From: Staphylococcus equorum
Lineage (GTDB): Bacteria > Bacillota > Bacilli > Staphylococcales > Staphylococcaceae
Direction: 5' to 3'
Assembly (NCBI RefSeq): GCF_029024965.1
Contig: NZ_CP118982.1
Location: 1 to 64,000 of the forward strand
Length of the DNA stretch: 64,000 nucleotides
Shown here piece after piece: positions 54,641 through 63,552 of this stretch (position 1 is the first letter of the stretch; each line of letters begins with the position of its first letter). The position numbers and the translations under genes were made by a program. Under the pieces are notes generated by a model, which saw nothing but the letters and a program-made list of their open reading frames with translations, had not been told where the DNA came from and did not search any database.

Positions 54641-55186
54641 ATGGCTAAAATTGGTTATGCACGTGTATCAACACAAGATCAAAGTCTTGATGGACAGATT
54701 GATACGCTTGAAGACTATGGTTGTGAACGTATCTTTAGCGAGAAAGCGAGTGGTCGCAAAACAAAAAGAACGGAACTTGATAAGTGTTTGGATTATTTAC
54801 GTGAAGGAGATATTCTAGTTATCTATAAACTAGATCGCCTTGGACGTACAACAAAGCAATTAATTGAGTTATCTCAATGGTTGGATGAGAACAATATTGA
54901 TTTACATATTATAGATATGAACGTATCGACCAAAGATGCAATGGGTAAAATGTTCTTTACCATGATGAGTGCATTTGCGGAACTTGAAGCTAACTTATTA
55001 AGTGAACGTACGAAAAAAGGGTTAGAAGCTGCAAGAGCAAGAGGACGAAAAGGCGGAAGACCTTCATTACCAAATCATAAGAAAAGAGAAATTAAATTCT
55101 TATATGATGAACAAAAACTTACTGGGGAAGAAATTGCGAAACAAACAGGGGTAAGCAGATCTACAGTTTATCGAGTATTAAAATAG
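54641..55186 (+). CDS. Serine recombinase (resolvase/invertase family)
   Basis: Site-specific recombinase of the small Tn3/Bin3 resolvase type, 181 residues. Seen: catalytic Ser in GYARVSTQDQ, the conserved VIYKLDRLGRTTKQL block, the dimerisation E-helix and a C-terminal helix-turn-helix (TGEEIAKQTGVSRSTVYRVL). AGAGGTGG precedes the ATG at 54641. It is not a large serine recombinase of the Ccr kind. It sits alone between two defence modules, most likely left by a transposon or plasmid. Confidence 0.92.
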   Translation: MAKIGYARVSTQDQSLDGQIDTLEDYGCERIFSEKASGRKTKRTELDKCLDYLREGDILVIYKLDRLGRTTKQLIELSQWLDENNIDLHIIDMNVSTKDAMGKMFFTMMSAFAELEANLLSERTKKGLEAARARGRKGGRPSLPNHKKREIKFLYDEQKLTGEEIAKQTGVSRSTVYRVLK

Positions 55187-55381
55187 CAACTGTTTTGAAT
55201 GTGTTTATTACATAATGTGATATTAGTCCCTTCATTATTGGAGGTGATAGATACATCTAATAAACTTTCAGATAAAAATTTTCTTGTTATTTAAATTTAG
55301 CTAAGCTCTCTTATTATAAAAATAAATTTTTAATAAAATATGGTAAAATTGGATAAAATAATATTAGAGGTGAGTAATGCT

Positions 55382-57832
55382 ATGAATTATTGGATTTTTC
55401 AAGGGAATCCTAAAAAATTTGAAGTTGATCAATCGATTTACCCAGATATAAAAGACATGGATGATTACATTTCTAAAAATTCAAGTGTTGATTGGAACAT
55501 CAAGCAAAAGCATTTTATTGATGATTTACAGTCAGGTGATCAAGTGTTTATTTGGCGTTCAAACGCAGGTGAAAAAGATAATGGAGGGATTATTGCTTTA
55601 GGAGAAATTGAACATCTTTCTACAGATGATGATAACCCTTCAGCTAAAATTAAAATCCTTGAACATAAAATGACTAAGGAAGATGGTAAATTATCTATTT
55701 CTAGTTTGAAAATTGTACCTGAAACTAAAAATTTATTAATTTTAAAGGCGCCTCAATCAACAAATTATAAATTGAGTGATCAAGAATTTAATACACTACT
55801 ATCTTTTTGGGAAATTCCACAAAGTTTAGAATCTAAAGTGAACCAAGATATTATCGATAGGTATCTTGAATTTTATAAAAAGCATCGAGATATATCCATG
55901 TCTGAAATTGAGTATTTAGAACAAAGTTATTTATATTTCAAAAAATTTCATCAACCTGGATATATAGATCAAATGCATTGGGAAGATTTTCAAGAAATGG
56001 GCAGCCATTTGAATGCTTTTCGCATGCCTCTCGCACGTTCAAGAGCTTTAGGTAAGCCCAATGCAGAAACTCAAAAATATAGAGACACTTTTAACTATTT
56101 AGTACATAGTGATGATTCTATAGAAATTAAAATGAATAACTTTCTTCATAATGAGAGTTACCGTCTCTTTGGTTTTGGAGACAATATATTAAGTGAAATT
56201 TTAGGGAATTTATTCCCAACAGAATTCTGTTTCTATAATCAGCGTGATAAAGTCGCAGTGCAAAATGTACTCCAACTAAAATTAGGCTTTCAAAGAGGAG
56301 ATAAATATGCAGATAAATTTTTGAAATTTCAAAAAGCATTAAAAGCATATGACGTAGTAGACAAATATGAATCTATAGTGCAAAAACAAACTGACTTACC
56401 AATATATTACGAATTAGACCAATTTTTCAGTTTTTTATATGAAAACTATGAGAAAGAATCTAAAACAACAATTGAAGAGGATTACTGGGTTTTGACTTTA
56501 GAATCAAACAGAACTTGGGAAGAATATACTTCTCAAAACAAAATTTTTAACTCCTGGCCAGAACTTGGAGATTTAAATAAACTTCCTTCAAAAAGATCGA
56601 TTAAAAAGAAACTTACGGAAGTTTTTGCTTTTACAGCCAATCCAACCAACGATACTTTAGCAAACTATCAATTTGCCTACGAAATGAAAGAAAATGATAC
56701 TGTATTTCTTAAAGATAGCACTCATTCTATTGTAGGTGTAGCAACCATTATATCTGGTTATAGATACTCAAAAGAACTGGGTTCATATAGAGAAGTCGAA
56801 TGGTTAGAACATGGAAACTGGAATTTTAAAAATTTAGGTATCAGTTTCAAATTTCTAACCAAAATCACACCATATGAAGAAGTAGTAAACACACTGATTG
56901 AGAGATGTATCACTCAAACTGATAACGACGATCTTGCAGTCAATGTAACTTCATCAGAAAATAGTTATACTTTGGAGAATAATTCGAGCGATTTATTTAT
57001 GGAAATCGATGACATTGAAGATATTCTTGAATCATTAAACTATAAACAAAATATAATACTTCAAGGTCCACCAGGCGTAGGTAAAACATTTATAGCTAAA
57101 AAGTTAGCCTATTTCCATATGGGAAAAGTACAAGCTGAAAATATTGAAATGATTCAGTTTCATCAATCATACTCTTATGAAGAATTTATTCAAGGATATA
57201 AACCAGATAATCAAGGATCGTTTTCTCTTCAAGATGGTACATTTTATAACTTTTGCCAAAAAGCTAAACAAAATAAAAAGGATAATTATTATTTTATAAT
57301 AGATGAAATCAACCGAGGAAATTTATCAAAAATATTTGGTGAAGTTATGATGTTAATGGAAAAGGACAAACGTGGCTCTAAAAATGCAATTAAACTAACA
57401 TATAGCACTAATCAAAACGATAAATTTTATATTCCTGACAATGTGTTCATTATAGCAACAATGAATACGGCAGACCGCTCATTAGCTATGGTTGATTATG
57501 CCTTACGTCGTAGATTTTCATTTATTAACCTTAAACCTGGTCATAATACAGAGCCCTTTAAAGAATTCTTGCAAGGTAATGGCGTATCCAATGACTTTGT
57601 AGAAAAAATCATATTATTATTAAATGAAGTGAATCAGGCGATATTAGAAGATACTATAAACCTTGGTAAAGGGTTTGAAATTGGACATAGTTTCTTCACA
57701 CCCACTGAATTTGTTCAGGATGAGAACACATGGTTCAACCGAATATTAAAACTAGAAATAGAACCATTGCTAAACGAATATTGGTTTGATGAGGAGGACA
57801 GAATTCATGACCTCACAAATAAATATAAGTAG
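55382..57832 (+). CDS. mcrB: EVE-domain McrB-type GTPase
   Basis: GTP-driven motor and reader of a modification-dependent (type IV) restriction system. Seen: an N-terminal EVE domain (MNYWIFQGNPKKFEVDQSI .. GDQVFIWRSNAGEKDNGGI, about 1-145) that binds modified cytosine in related proteins; a middle helical region; a second PUA/EVE-like segment (about 365-480); then the AAA+ core with Walker A GPPGVGKTF near 562, IIDEINRGN, and the McrB-specific MNTADRS near 695. The ATG at 55382 follows AGAGGTG. It overlaps mcrC by 26 bases. Confidence 0.88.
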   Translation: MNYWIFQGNPKKFEVDQSIYPDIKDMDDYISKNSSVDWNIKQKHFIDDLQSGDQVFIWRSNAGEKDNGGIIALGEIEHLSTDDDNPSAKIKILEHKMTKEDGKLSISSLKIVPETKNLLILKAPQSTNYKLSDQEFNTLLSFWEIPQSLESKVNQDIIDRYLEFYKKHRDISMSEIEYLEQSYLYFKKFHQPGYIDQMHWEDFQEMGSHLNAFRMPLARSRALGKPNAETQKYRDTFNYLVHSDDSIEIKMNNFLHNESYRLFGFGDNILSEILGNLFPTEFCFYNQRDKVAVQNVLQLKLGFQRGDKYADKFLKFQKALKAYDVVDKYESIVQKQTDLPIYYELDQFFSFLYENYEKESKTTIEEDYWVLTLESNRTWEEYTSQNKIFNSWPELGDLNKLPSKRSIKKKLTEVFAFTANPTNDTLANYQFAYEMKENDTVFLKDSTHSIVGVATIISGYRYSKELGSYREVEWLEHGNWNFKNLGISFKFLTKITPYEEVVNTLIERCITQTDNDDLAVNVTSSENSYTLENNSSDLFMEIDDIEDILESLNYKQNIILQGPPGVGKTFIAKKLAYFHMGKVQAENIEMIQFHQSYSYEEFIQGYKPDNQGSFSLQDGTFYNFCQKAKQNKKDNYYFIIDEINRGNLSKIFGEVMMLMEKDKRGSKNAIKLTYSTNQNDKFYIPDNVFIIATMNTADRSLAMVDYALRRRFSFINLKPGHNTEPFKEFLQGNGVSNDFVEKIILLLNEVNQAILEDTINLGKGFEIGHSFFTPTEFVQDENTWFNRILKLEIEPLLNEYWFDEEDRIHDLTNKYK

Positions 57833-58844
57833 AATACCCATTAAAAATATTTACTATATGCTTGTTTATTCTTGGGGCTATCCACAAGAACACAAATTGA
57901 TAACTGTATCTCAAAGAGACGAAAAAGATTTAACTAATCTTTTGTGCTTTGTATTAATTTCTAAACTTAAATCATTAATTAAAAAAGGTATCTATAAAGA
58001 GTATAAAGAAGTTCAACAAGTCTCAGGTATCTTAAGAGGTAAGACTAACTTTACCGAATCAATCAAAAATTTCTCTTTTAAACAAGGAAAGATGCATATT
58101 GAGCCTGATGAATTAACGATTGATACTTTATACAATCAAATAATTAAAAGAATCATCATAACTTTACTTCAATATGAAACTTTAGAACCTAAATATAAAA
58201 TTGAACTTAAACGTATTTTATCCTATTTCAATTTAGTTTCAGATATTAAAATCAAAGAACAAGATTTCAAACATTTTATTTACCATAAAAGCAACTATCA
58301 TTATAAATTCATTATGTTGCTATGTCGTTTTATTTGGACGAAACTTTTATTACATGAATCCGAAAGTCATGATTATTTCAACGATTTCACACGAGATCAT
58401 AAGGAACTTGCACGCTTGTTTGAAAAGTTCGTTAGAAACTTCTATGCGCTTGAACTTTCAAACTGTACAGTGCGGAGTGAAAAATTTCATTGGGCATCTA
58501 GTGGAACATTAGAATCAGCCTTACCTGAAATGAGAACTGATATATCTATTGAATCGCTAGACGAAAAAATAATTCTAGATACAAAATTTTATCACACTGC
58601 ATTAAAGCAGTCATTTAACAAAGAAAGCATTAATAGTGAGCACGTATATCAAGTATTCTCTTACTTGATGAATGATTATAAATGTCGCAACTTAAAGCAA
58701 ACTGGTATATTGTTGTACCCAGAAGTCAATAAAGAGATTTCATTTGATGGAACTATACATCAATTTAGCTTTAAAGTATGTACCGTGAATCTATACGGTG
58801 ATTGGAAAAATATACATGATAGGTTGTTGAATATAATTACTTGA
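57807..58844 (+). CDS. mcrC: McrC-type nuclease subunit
   Basis: Nuclease partner of McrB. Seen: N-terminal IPIKNIYYMLVYSWGY, typical of McrC, and a PD-(D/E)XK core MRTDISIES..IILDTKFY (Asp .. Asp-x-Lys) near residues 245-265. 345 residues. The ATG at 57807 follows GAGGAGG within the mcrB end, so the two are coupled. The pair should cut DNA with modified cytosines. Confidence 0.9.
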   Translation: MTSQINISRIPIKNIYYMLVYSWGYPQEHKLITVSQRDEKDLTNLLCFVLISKLKSLIKKGIYKEYKEVQQVSGILRGKTNFTESIKNFSFKQGKMHIEPDELTIDTLYNQIIKRIIITLLQYETLEPKYKIELKRILSYFNLVSDIKIKEQDFKHFIYHKSNYHYKFIMLLCRFIWTKLLLHESESHDYFNDFTRDHKELARLFEKFVRNFYALELSNCTVRSEKFHWASSGTLESALPEMRTDISIESLDEKIILDTKFYHTALKQSFNKESINSEHVYQVFSYLMNDYKCRNLKQTGILLYPEVNKEISFDGTIHQFSFKVCTVNLYGDWKNIHDRLLNIIT

Positions 58845-59092
58845 TAGCAGTAATAAATGTGATATTTTCAATTAAAATAATAGACGGTTATCTTTCTTTT
58901 GCATCACGTTTGCACATAATCAAATATCAAAAATGATTTTTAAAAAGAAGAGATTAAAAAAATCATTAGTGAATAAACTTCTAATTCTTTATACCAAAAC
59001 AGCTCCTTATAAATTTAAAAAACGTAAAATTCAACATAAAAAATTTGCGGTTTCCTTTATTGCTTTTGATATTTCATTTTTTCAAAAATAGC

Positions 59093-59140
59093 TTATTCTA
59101 ATAGAATAAAACTTCAAAATTCTTTATTCTATTAGAATAA
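59093..59140. repeat. Paired 17-base palindromes
   Basis: TTATTCTAATAGAATAA (59093-59109) and TTATTCTATTAGAATAA (59124-59140) differ only at the centre and lie 31 bases apart, close to three helical turns. They look like binding sites for a dimeric regulator, or short hairpins. Confidence 0.75.
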
Positions 59141-59314
59141 AAGGGTCTCTGAAGCTCTTTAAATAGGCTTTATCTATAGGATTAGGGTTCACATTAACAA
59201 TGCCATTCGTAATTTATAGAATAAAAATTTTTTAATGCATTATTGTCTAATGTAAATGTGCTATAAACGCTGTTATAACAGTATTTATAGCGATATCAAA
59301 TGACAAAGGAATGG

Positions 59315-59370
59315 TAAGGAAAATACATCAGCTATGCTGATTGACACGTCAGTGGCATTGTATTTCCTTA
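59315..59370. repeat. Three-way-junction inverted repeat
   Basis: The outer stem TAAGGAAAATACA / TGTATTTCCTTA (one bulge) encloses two hairpins: ATCAGC/GCTGAT (59327-59341) and TGAC/GTCA (59342-59351). No T-tract follows, so it is not a simple terminator. A single-strand replication origin or a small RNA is possible. Confidence 0.6.
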
Positions 59371-59643
59371 TGCTCTTACAAGATTTCTATGCCATTTTCA
59401 CTTTTCTATAACTTCATGTGATTTCTCAATATAAAACTAACAACAATTTTTAATTAAGTCTGTCCACAAGCAGTACTAATTATAGTAATATATTATTAAG
59501 TTATCATCATACAGTTGCTAAAATATTAGTTCAACTGACTACTTCACTTTTGAATTTAAAGTTTATAATACTAATGTGATTTTTCTATATAGGATCAAGA
59601 TAGAAAATCGGTTTTAAAAACCAAAACTAAGGGGCTCATCAAT

Positions 59644-60135
59644 TTGAATAATTTAGGAACTTTATATTTCTTATCAGGAAAAATGGGTGCAGGAAAAACA
59701 ACAAAATCGAGAGAATTAAAAAAAGATAAAAACGCAGTACTATTATCAGAAGATGAATGGCTTGAAAGTTTATATCCAAAGAAAATTAAGACATTTGAAG
59801 ATTATCAATTTTTTTCAAAACAAATACAACCACTAATAAAAAAACACATACAAAACATATTAAATGTAGGATCAAACGTAGTAATGGATTTTCCAGGGAA
59901 CACTAAAAATCAAAGGCAATGGTTATTAAATATAGCAAATGAAATCAATGCGAAACATGAGCTTATATATCTAAATGTTAATAATCAAAAATGCTTAGAA
60001 CAAATAAAACAAAGACAAAAAGAAGAACCAGAAAGAAAGGATTTTGACACAGAAGATACTTTTAATTATGTAACTAGTTTCTTCGAAGAACCTAAAGAAT
60101 CAGAGGGAATAAAAATATTGGAAATTAAAAAATGA
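59644..60135 (+). CDS. P-loop kinase (AAA_33/zeta-like), unknown substrate
   Basis: 163 residues. Seen: Walker A GKMGAGKTT at 12-20, then SEDEWLE and VVMDFPGNTKNQR, the acceptor-site and catalytic-Asp layout of small-molecule kinases such as chloramphenicol phosphotransferase and zeta toxins. Starts at a TTG (59644) after AAGGGGC. The next gene begins 3 bases before its stop. Whether it is a toxin, a resistance kinase or metabolic cannot be told. Confidence 0.6.
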   Translation: MNNLGTLYFLSGKMGAGKTTKSRELKKDKNAVLLSEDEWLESLYPKKIKTFEDYQFFSKQIQPLIKKHIQNILNVGSNVVMDFPGNTKNQRQWLLNIANEINAKHELIYLNVNNQKCLEQIKQRQKEEPERKDFDTEDTFNYVTSFFEEPKESEGIKILEIKK

Positions 60136-60317
60136 TGAGATGGCTTGTGTTTTCTATAAAACTTATTCTATCAATTGCGATGTTTACCCTCATGTATTGG
60201 CAATTGGATAAAGGTTTGAATACGTGGTTTATTGTCGGTTATATCATTATCATATTTATGATTATGTTTTTGGATAACAAACTTAAAAAGAAAGAAAATG
60301 AGGGAGAGAACTTCTAA
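60132..60317 (+). CDS. Small membrane protein, unknown
   Basis: 61 residues with two transmembrane helices (VFSIKLILSIAMFTLMYW; FIVGYIIIIFMIMFL) and a basic C-terminus. The start overlaps the kinase stop (ATGATGA), so it is translationally coupled. Confidence 0.6.
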   Translation: MMRWLVFSIKLILSIAMFTLMYWQLDKGLNTWFIVGYIIIIFMIMFLDNKLKKKENEGENF

Positions 60318-60412
60318 TGCATTTATTTAAATATTTCATACTCATGCTAGTCGTATTTTTTATACTCGACAGCATACTTTTGGTTCTGTTGCAAAGTAAA
60401 AAATATAGCTAA
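60317..60412 (+). pseudogene. Small membrane gene cut by IS431
   Basis: Starts at ATG 60317 overlapping the previous stop (TAATG) and encodes a hydrophobic helix (FILMLVVFFILDSILL). The frame runs into IS431 at 60382 and ends at 60412 with IS-encoded residues. The original C-terminus is lost. Confidence 0.6.
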
Positions 60413-61170
60413 CCACTAATTTATCATGTCAGTGTTCGCTTAACTTGCTAGCATGATGCTAATTTCGTGGCATGGCGAAAATCCGTAGATCTGAAGAGAC
60501 CTGCGGTTCTTTTTATATAGAGCGTAAATACATTCAATACCTTTTAAAGTATTCTTTGCTGTATTGATACTTTGATACCTTGTCTTTCTTACTTTAATAT
60601 GACGGTGATCTTGCTCAATGAGGTTATTCAGATATTTCGATGTACAATGACAGTCAGGTTTAAGTTTAAAAGCTTTAATTACTTTAGCCATTGCTACCTT
60701 CGTTGAAGGTGCCTGATCTGTAATTACCTTTTGAGGTTTACCAAATTGTTTAATGAGACGTTTGATAAACGCATATGCTGAATGATTATCTCGTTGCTTA
60801 CGCAACCAAATATCTAATGTATGTCCCTCTGCATCAATGGCACGATATAAATAACTCCATTTTCCTTTTATTTTGATGTACGTCTCATCAATACGCCATT
60901 TGTAATAAGCTTTTTTATGCTTTTTCTTCCAAATTTGATATAAAATTGGGGCATATTCTTGAACCCAACGGTAGACCGTTGAATGATGAACGTTTACACC
61001 ACGTCCCCTTAATATTTCAGATATATCACGATAACTCAATGCATATCTTAGATAGTAGCCAACGGCTACAGTGATAACATCCTTGTTAAATTGTTTATAT
61101 CTGAAATAGTTCATACAGAAGACTCCTTTTTGTTAAAATTATACTATAAATTCAACTTTGCAACAGAACC
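60382..61170. mobile_element. IS431 (IS257; IS6 family), complete
   Basis: 789 bases with perfect terminal inverted repeats GGTTCTGTTGCAAAG (60382-60396) and CTTTGCAACAGAACC (61156-61170). Flanking octamers ATACTTTT (60374-60381) and TAAAAAAT (61171-61178) differ, so there is no target-site duplication. The copy therefore marks a recombination or adjacent-deletion junction. Confidence 0.96.
60440..61114 (-). CDS. tnp: IS431 transposase
   Basis: 224 residues, full length for IS431. DDE transposase: an N-terminal helix-turn-helix (LSYRDISEILRGRGVNVHHS), Asp in WRIDETYIKIKG, Asp in VITDQAPS and Glu in NLIEQDHRHIK. No frameshift. IS6-family enzymes move by copy-in and cointegrate formation and commonly link accessory modules in SCC regions. 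Confidence 0.97.
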   Translation of the reverse strand: MNYFRYKQFNKDVITVAVGYYLRYALSYRDISEILRGRGVNVHHSTVYRWVQEYAPILYQIWKKKHKKAYYKWRIDETYIKIKGKWSYLYRAIDAEGHTLDIWLRKQRDNHSAYAFIKRLIKQFGKPQKVITDQAPSTKVAMAKVIKAFKLKPDCHCTSKYLNNLIEQDHRHIKVRKTRYQSINTAKNTLKGIECIYALYKKNRRSLQIYGFSPCHEISIMLAS

Positions 61171-61324
61171 TAAAAAATTAATAAATTCTGTCTCTAATTC
61201 ACTCAAACTTAGTGGAATATATAAAATTTTTCTGATTACAGGTGGAGGACTAGCAGCAAATTTTTATACAAAAAATGGATTTATAAAAACAAACGAAGGA
61301 ATCATGATGGAACTCGAATTATGA
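61171..61324 (+). pseudogene. GNAT acetyltransferase, 3' fragment
   Basis: The frame leaving IS431 reads about 50 codons ending AANFYTKNGFIKTNEGIMMEL, the usual C-terminal strand-helix of a GNAT N-acetyltransferase. All of the acetyl-CoA site is missing. The fragment is fused to the IS end. Confidence 0.7.
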
Positions 61325-61387
61325 TTAAAATAAACGATATCAATTACGTGCAACATTGAGATTTGAAATAAATATCAACTTAAATAC

Positions 61388-61441
61388 AAAAAAGGCTTAG
61401 CCACAATGGCTAAGCCTTTTGATATGGAGACGGCGGGAGTT
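61388..61441 (-). other. tmRNA 3'-end fragment with terminator (possible ssrA att site)
   Basis: Bases 61423-61441 (TATGGAGACGGCGGGAGTT) are, as I remember it, the reverse complement of the last bases of staphylococcal tmRNA. Next to them on the minus strand is a hairpin AAAAGGCTTAGCC/GGCTAAGCCTTTT with a T-tract (61388-61420), as a gene's own terminator would be. The tmRNA body is absent. Islands often integrate at this end of ssrA, so it may be an att remnant. The flanks (61325-61387 and 61442-61591) hold no gene. Confidence 0.5.
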
Positions 61442-61591
61442 CATTAAAACGATAATTAAAATATTTAAAATATGCTATAAGTATTGATATAACAACGTTT
61501 TGATTGCATTAGTGATTGTGCTTGAAATGTATAAATTGAGAAAATCGGTATTATTTGGGGTAACGACTTTTAATTTATACTCTTTTTAAAT

Positions 61592-62275
61592 TTATACTTT
61601 TCGATTATTAATAAAAGGTGTAAACTGTAAAATAATTTTGTGATTTTTTTCAATATTTTTCATTATATCAAATGAAGTATTTAATCTGTTAAGTGACTCT
61701 TCATCAAAACCTTCTTGCTTAAAACCAACCTCTTTGTAAATATCATTATATGCAACTAACACATTTATTGTTTTGTGAAAATCTAATAGAGATTGGTACA
61801 TATCTTCATATTTCTTTTCAAAATAATATAAATCACTATCAAAAAATAAATCATTTAAATTTTCTTTTAATTTTATCAAGTCATTATCATGACTTTCAAA
61901 CAATTCTTTAATATCATCAATAATAAAGACTGGCTTAGAGTGAACTGCCTCGTGATAGAATGTATAATCTGGTCTTAATCTCACAACTATATCTTTAAAA
62001 TTTGATAAATAAAGAATATATTTCTTTTTTATATGTTCTATTTTACCAGCTTTATCTTCATTTGATATTTCTAAAGCTTTATCACCTGCTATTTTAGCAC
62101 CTAAATAAGCACCACCAAATGTGGCAAATAATCCTATAAATAATATTATAATTTCCAAAGTTTCATATATGTATTCTTTATCTACCAACTGCCCTATGAC
62201 TAAACCAAATGATAGTATTGCAATCATACTCACAACAATTAGCACGATGGTTATTCTTAAGTTTTCTTCATGCAT
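61592..62275 (-). CDS. Two-helix membrane protein, unknown
   Basis: About 227 residues. Two N-terminal transmembrane helices (ITIVLIVVSMIAILSFGLVI; LEIIILFIGLFATFGGAYLG) are followed by a long helical cytoplasmic domain. I chose the ATG at 62275, eight bases after AAAAAGG; a GTG at 62284 would add three residues. The layout (two helices then a coiled domain) recalls phage- or island-encoded proteins, but I recognise no family. Confidence 0.55.
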   Translation of the reverse strand: MHEENLRITIVLIVVSMIAILSFGLVIGQLVDKEYIYETLEIIILFIGLFATFGGAYLGAKIAGDKALEISNEDKAGKIEHIKKKYILYLSNFKDIVVRLRPDYTFYHEAVHSKPVFIIDDIKELFESHDNDLIKLKENLNDLFFDSDLYYFEKKYEDMYQSLLDFHKTINVLVAYNDIYKEVGFKQEGFDEESLNRLNTSFDIMKNIEKNHKIILQFTPFINNRKV

Positions 62276-62466
62276 TTTCTTCACCTTTTTATCTTAATAA
62301 TACAATATTCAGCGGAATAATGTATATACTTGACTTCACTCAAAGCGATTTCTAGACAAGTTAGCCTATAACTACCCACATAAAAGTATTTCGAGGCTTT
62401 CAAATCACAATGAGAGAAGGATAGTTCAGCACTTATTATGTGATCTGTAATTTAACTGATGAATTA

Positions 62467-62916
62467 TCATAGATAATATTTATAACCATAGTGAGACGAT
62501 TCAAATCCTAATTTTTCATAAAACTTATGTTTTTCTATTCTTTGTTTATCTGTTGTTAGTTGAATCAATACACATCCTTCAATTTTGACCATATGAATTA
62601 CTTCTCTTATGATCTCTTTACCAATACCTTGACCTCTTAAATTATATTTAACTCTAACAGATTATATTTGGGCTCTTTTAATGCCACCTCTAGATAGACT
62701 TGGGATAATTATTAATTGACATCAGGCTACAATATCATCCTCTTTTTCAACTACTATAAAATTATTTCCTTCTTGTTTTTAAATATCTACCAGTGCTTGC
62801 CTATAATTATCGTCTAAAATTTCGTCTTTACTTTCTCTATTTTTACCTAAAAAGTCATCTTTAAATAAATTCACTTTTTAAATTAAATCTTGTTCTACTG
62901 CATTTATATATTGCAT
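62467..62916 (-). pseudogene. GNAT acetyltransferase with four in-frame stops
   Basis: Exactly 150 codons on the minus strand read as one GNAT protein from MQYINAVEQDLI to HYGYKYYL, with the family blocks VEKEDDIVA, LSRGGIKRAQI, RGQGIGKEII and FYEKLGF. Four stops interrupt it in frame: TAA after QDLI, TAA after LVDI, TGA after DIVA and TAA after RAQI. There is no frameshift. Single-base changes from GAA/CAA and GGA/TGG would explain all of them. It is a recent pseudogene, unrelated to the GNAT fragment at 61171. Confidence 0.8.
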
Positions 62917-63073
62917 AAATTAATCCCATTTTAGAAGTTTAATACCTCAAATTGTACCATAAAAGACAGAAATGAGACGTCATCACCTGCTAATGCAATA
63001 TGACATTATCCCTTTACAAAACAGAACACTTGTTCGTATAATGAAATTACTAATTATACTTGAGGTGTTTGAA

Positions 63074-63484
63074 ATGAAAATCATTAACCCTGATATGCCA
63101 GAACCTTATAAATATGAAACTGACTATCGCAAAATACCTAAAAAGTATTTAAACAGTAACATTCCAGAAGGTCGCAAGATGATTAAGTGGGCACCATTTG
63201 CAACAATGCCACAACAATATGAAACGATTAACGGTTTTATCGAAGACCAAAGTAAGACAGATAAGCCTATCTTAGATGAATTGGCCTTACGTGATTTGAA
63301 TGATGTGTTAACGCAGAAATTATTTTATGATCCACCAGCCACGATTAAGTATTGGGAAAATGGATATTACAAAACGATTGAATGTGAGATAAAGAAGTTT
63401 GATAGTGAAAAGAATAAATTAGAAATTATTAAAGATAAGGAGAAGATTAGAATGAATATGGATTGTATTGTAGAAATAATATAA
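63074..63484 (+). CDS. YolD-like protein
   Basis: 136 residues from the ATG at 63074 (GAGGTG upstream). The block IPKKYLNSNIPEGRKMIKWAPF fits the YolD-like family found in Firmicutes, phages and plasmids, sometimes next to UV-damage polymerases; no polymerase gene is adjacent here. The C-terminal half has the family's small beta-domain (TIKYWENGYYKTIECEIKKF). The role is unknown. Confidence 0.7.
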   Translation: MKIINPDMPEPYKYETDYRKIPKKYLNSNIPEGRKMIKWAPFATMPQQYETINGFIEDQSKTDKPILDELALRDLNDVLTQKLFYDPPATIKYWENGYYKTIECEIKKFDSEKNKLEIIKDKEKIRMNMDCIVEII

Positions 63485-63552
63485 TTCAAATTATTATAGC
63501 GCTTTCCTATGCAATAATGTATAATACAATTACTAAATAAGGAGGGGATATT

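Larger units (their letters stand above)
58845..59643. other. Structured 800-base gene-free region
   Basis: AT-rich, no supported gene in either strand. It contains a pair of 17-base palindromes (59093-59140) and a branched inverted repeat (59315-59370), reported separately. Such a mix suggests a former plasmid or transposon control region. Confidence 0.5.

Noticed and set aside
59093..59140. PerR or Fur boxes
   Set aside because: The palindromes are 17 bases with TTATTCT arms, which do not match the TTATAAT-N-ATTATAA PerR consensus, and no target gene follows.
62461..62480. Third SCC att core (TTATCATAGATAA)
   Set aside because: It shares only TATCATA with the core and lacks GAAGC and the inverted arms.
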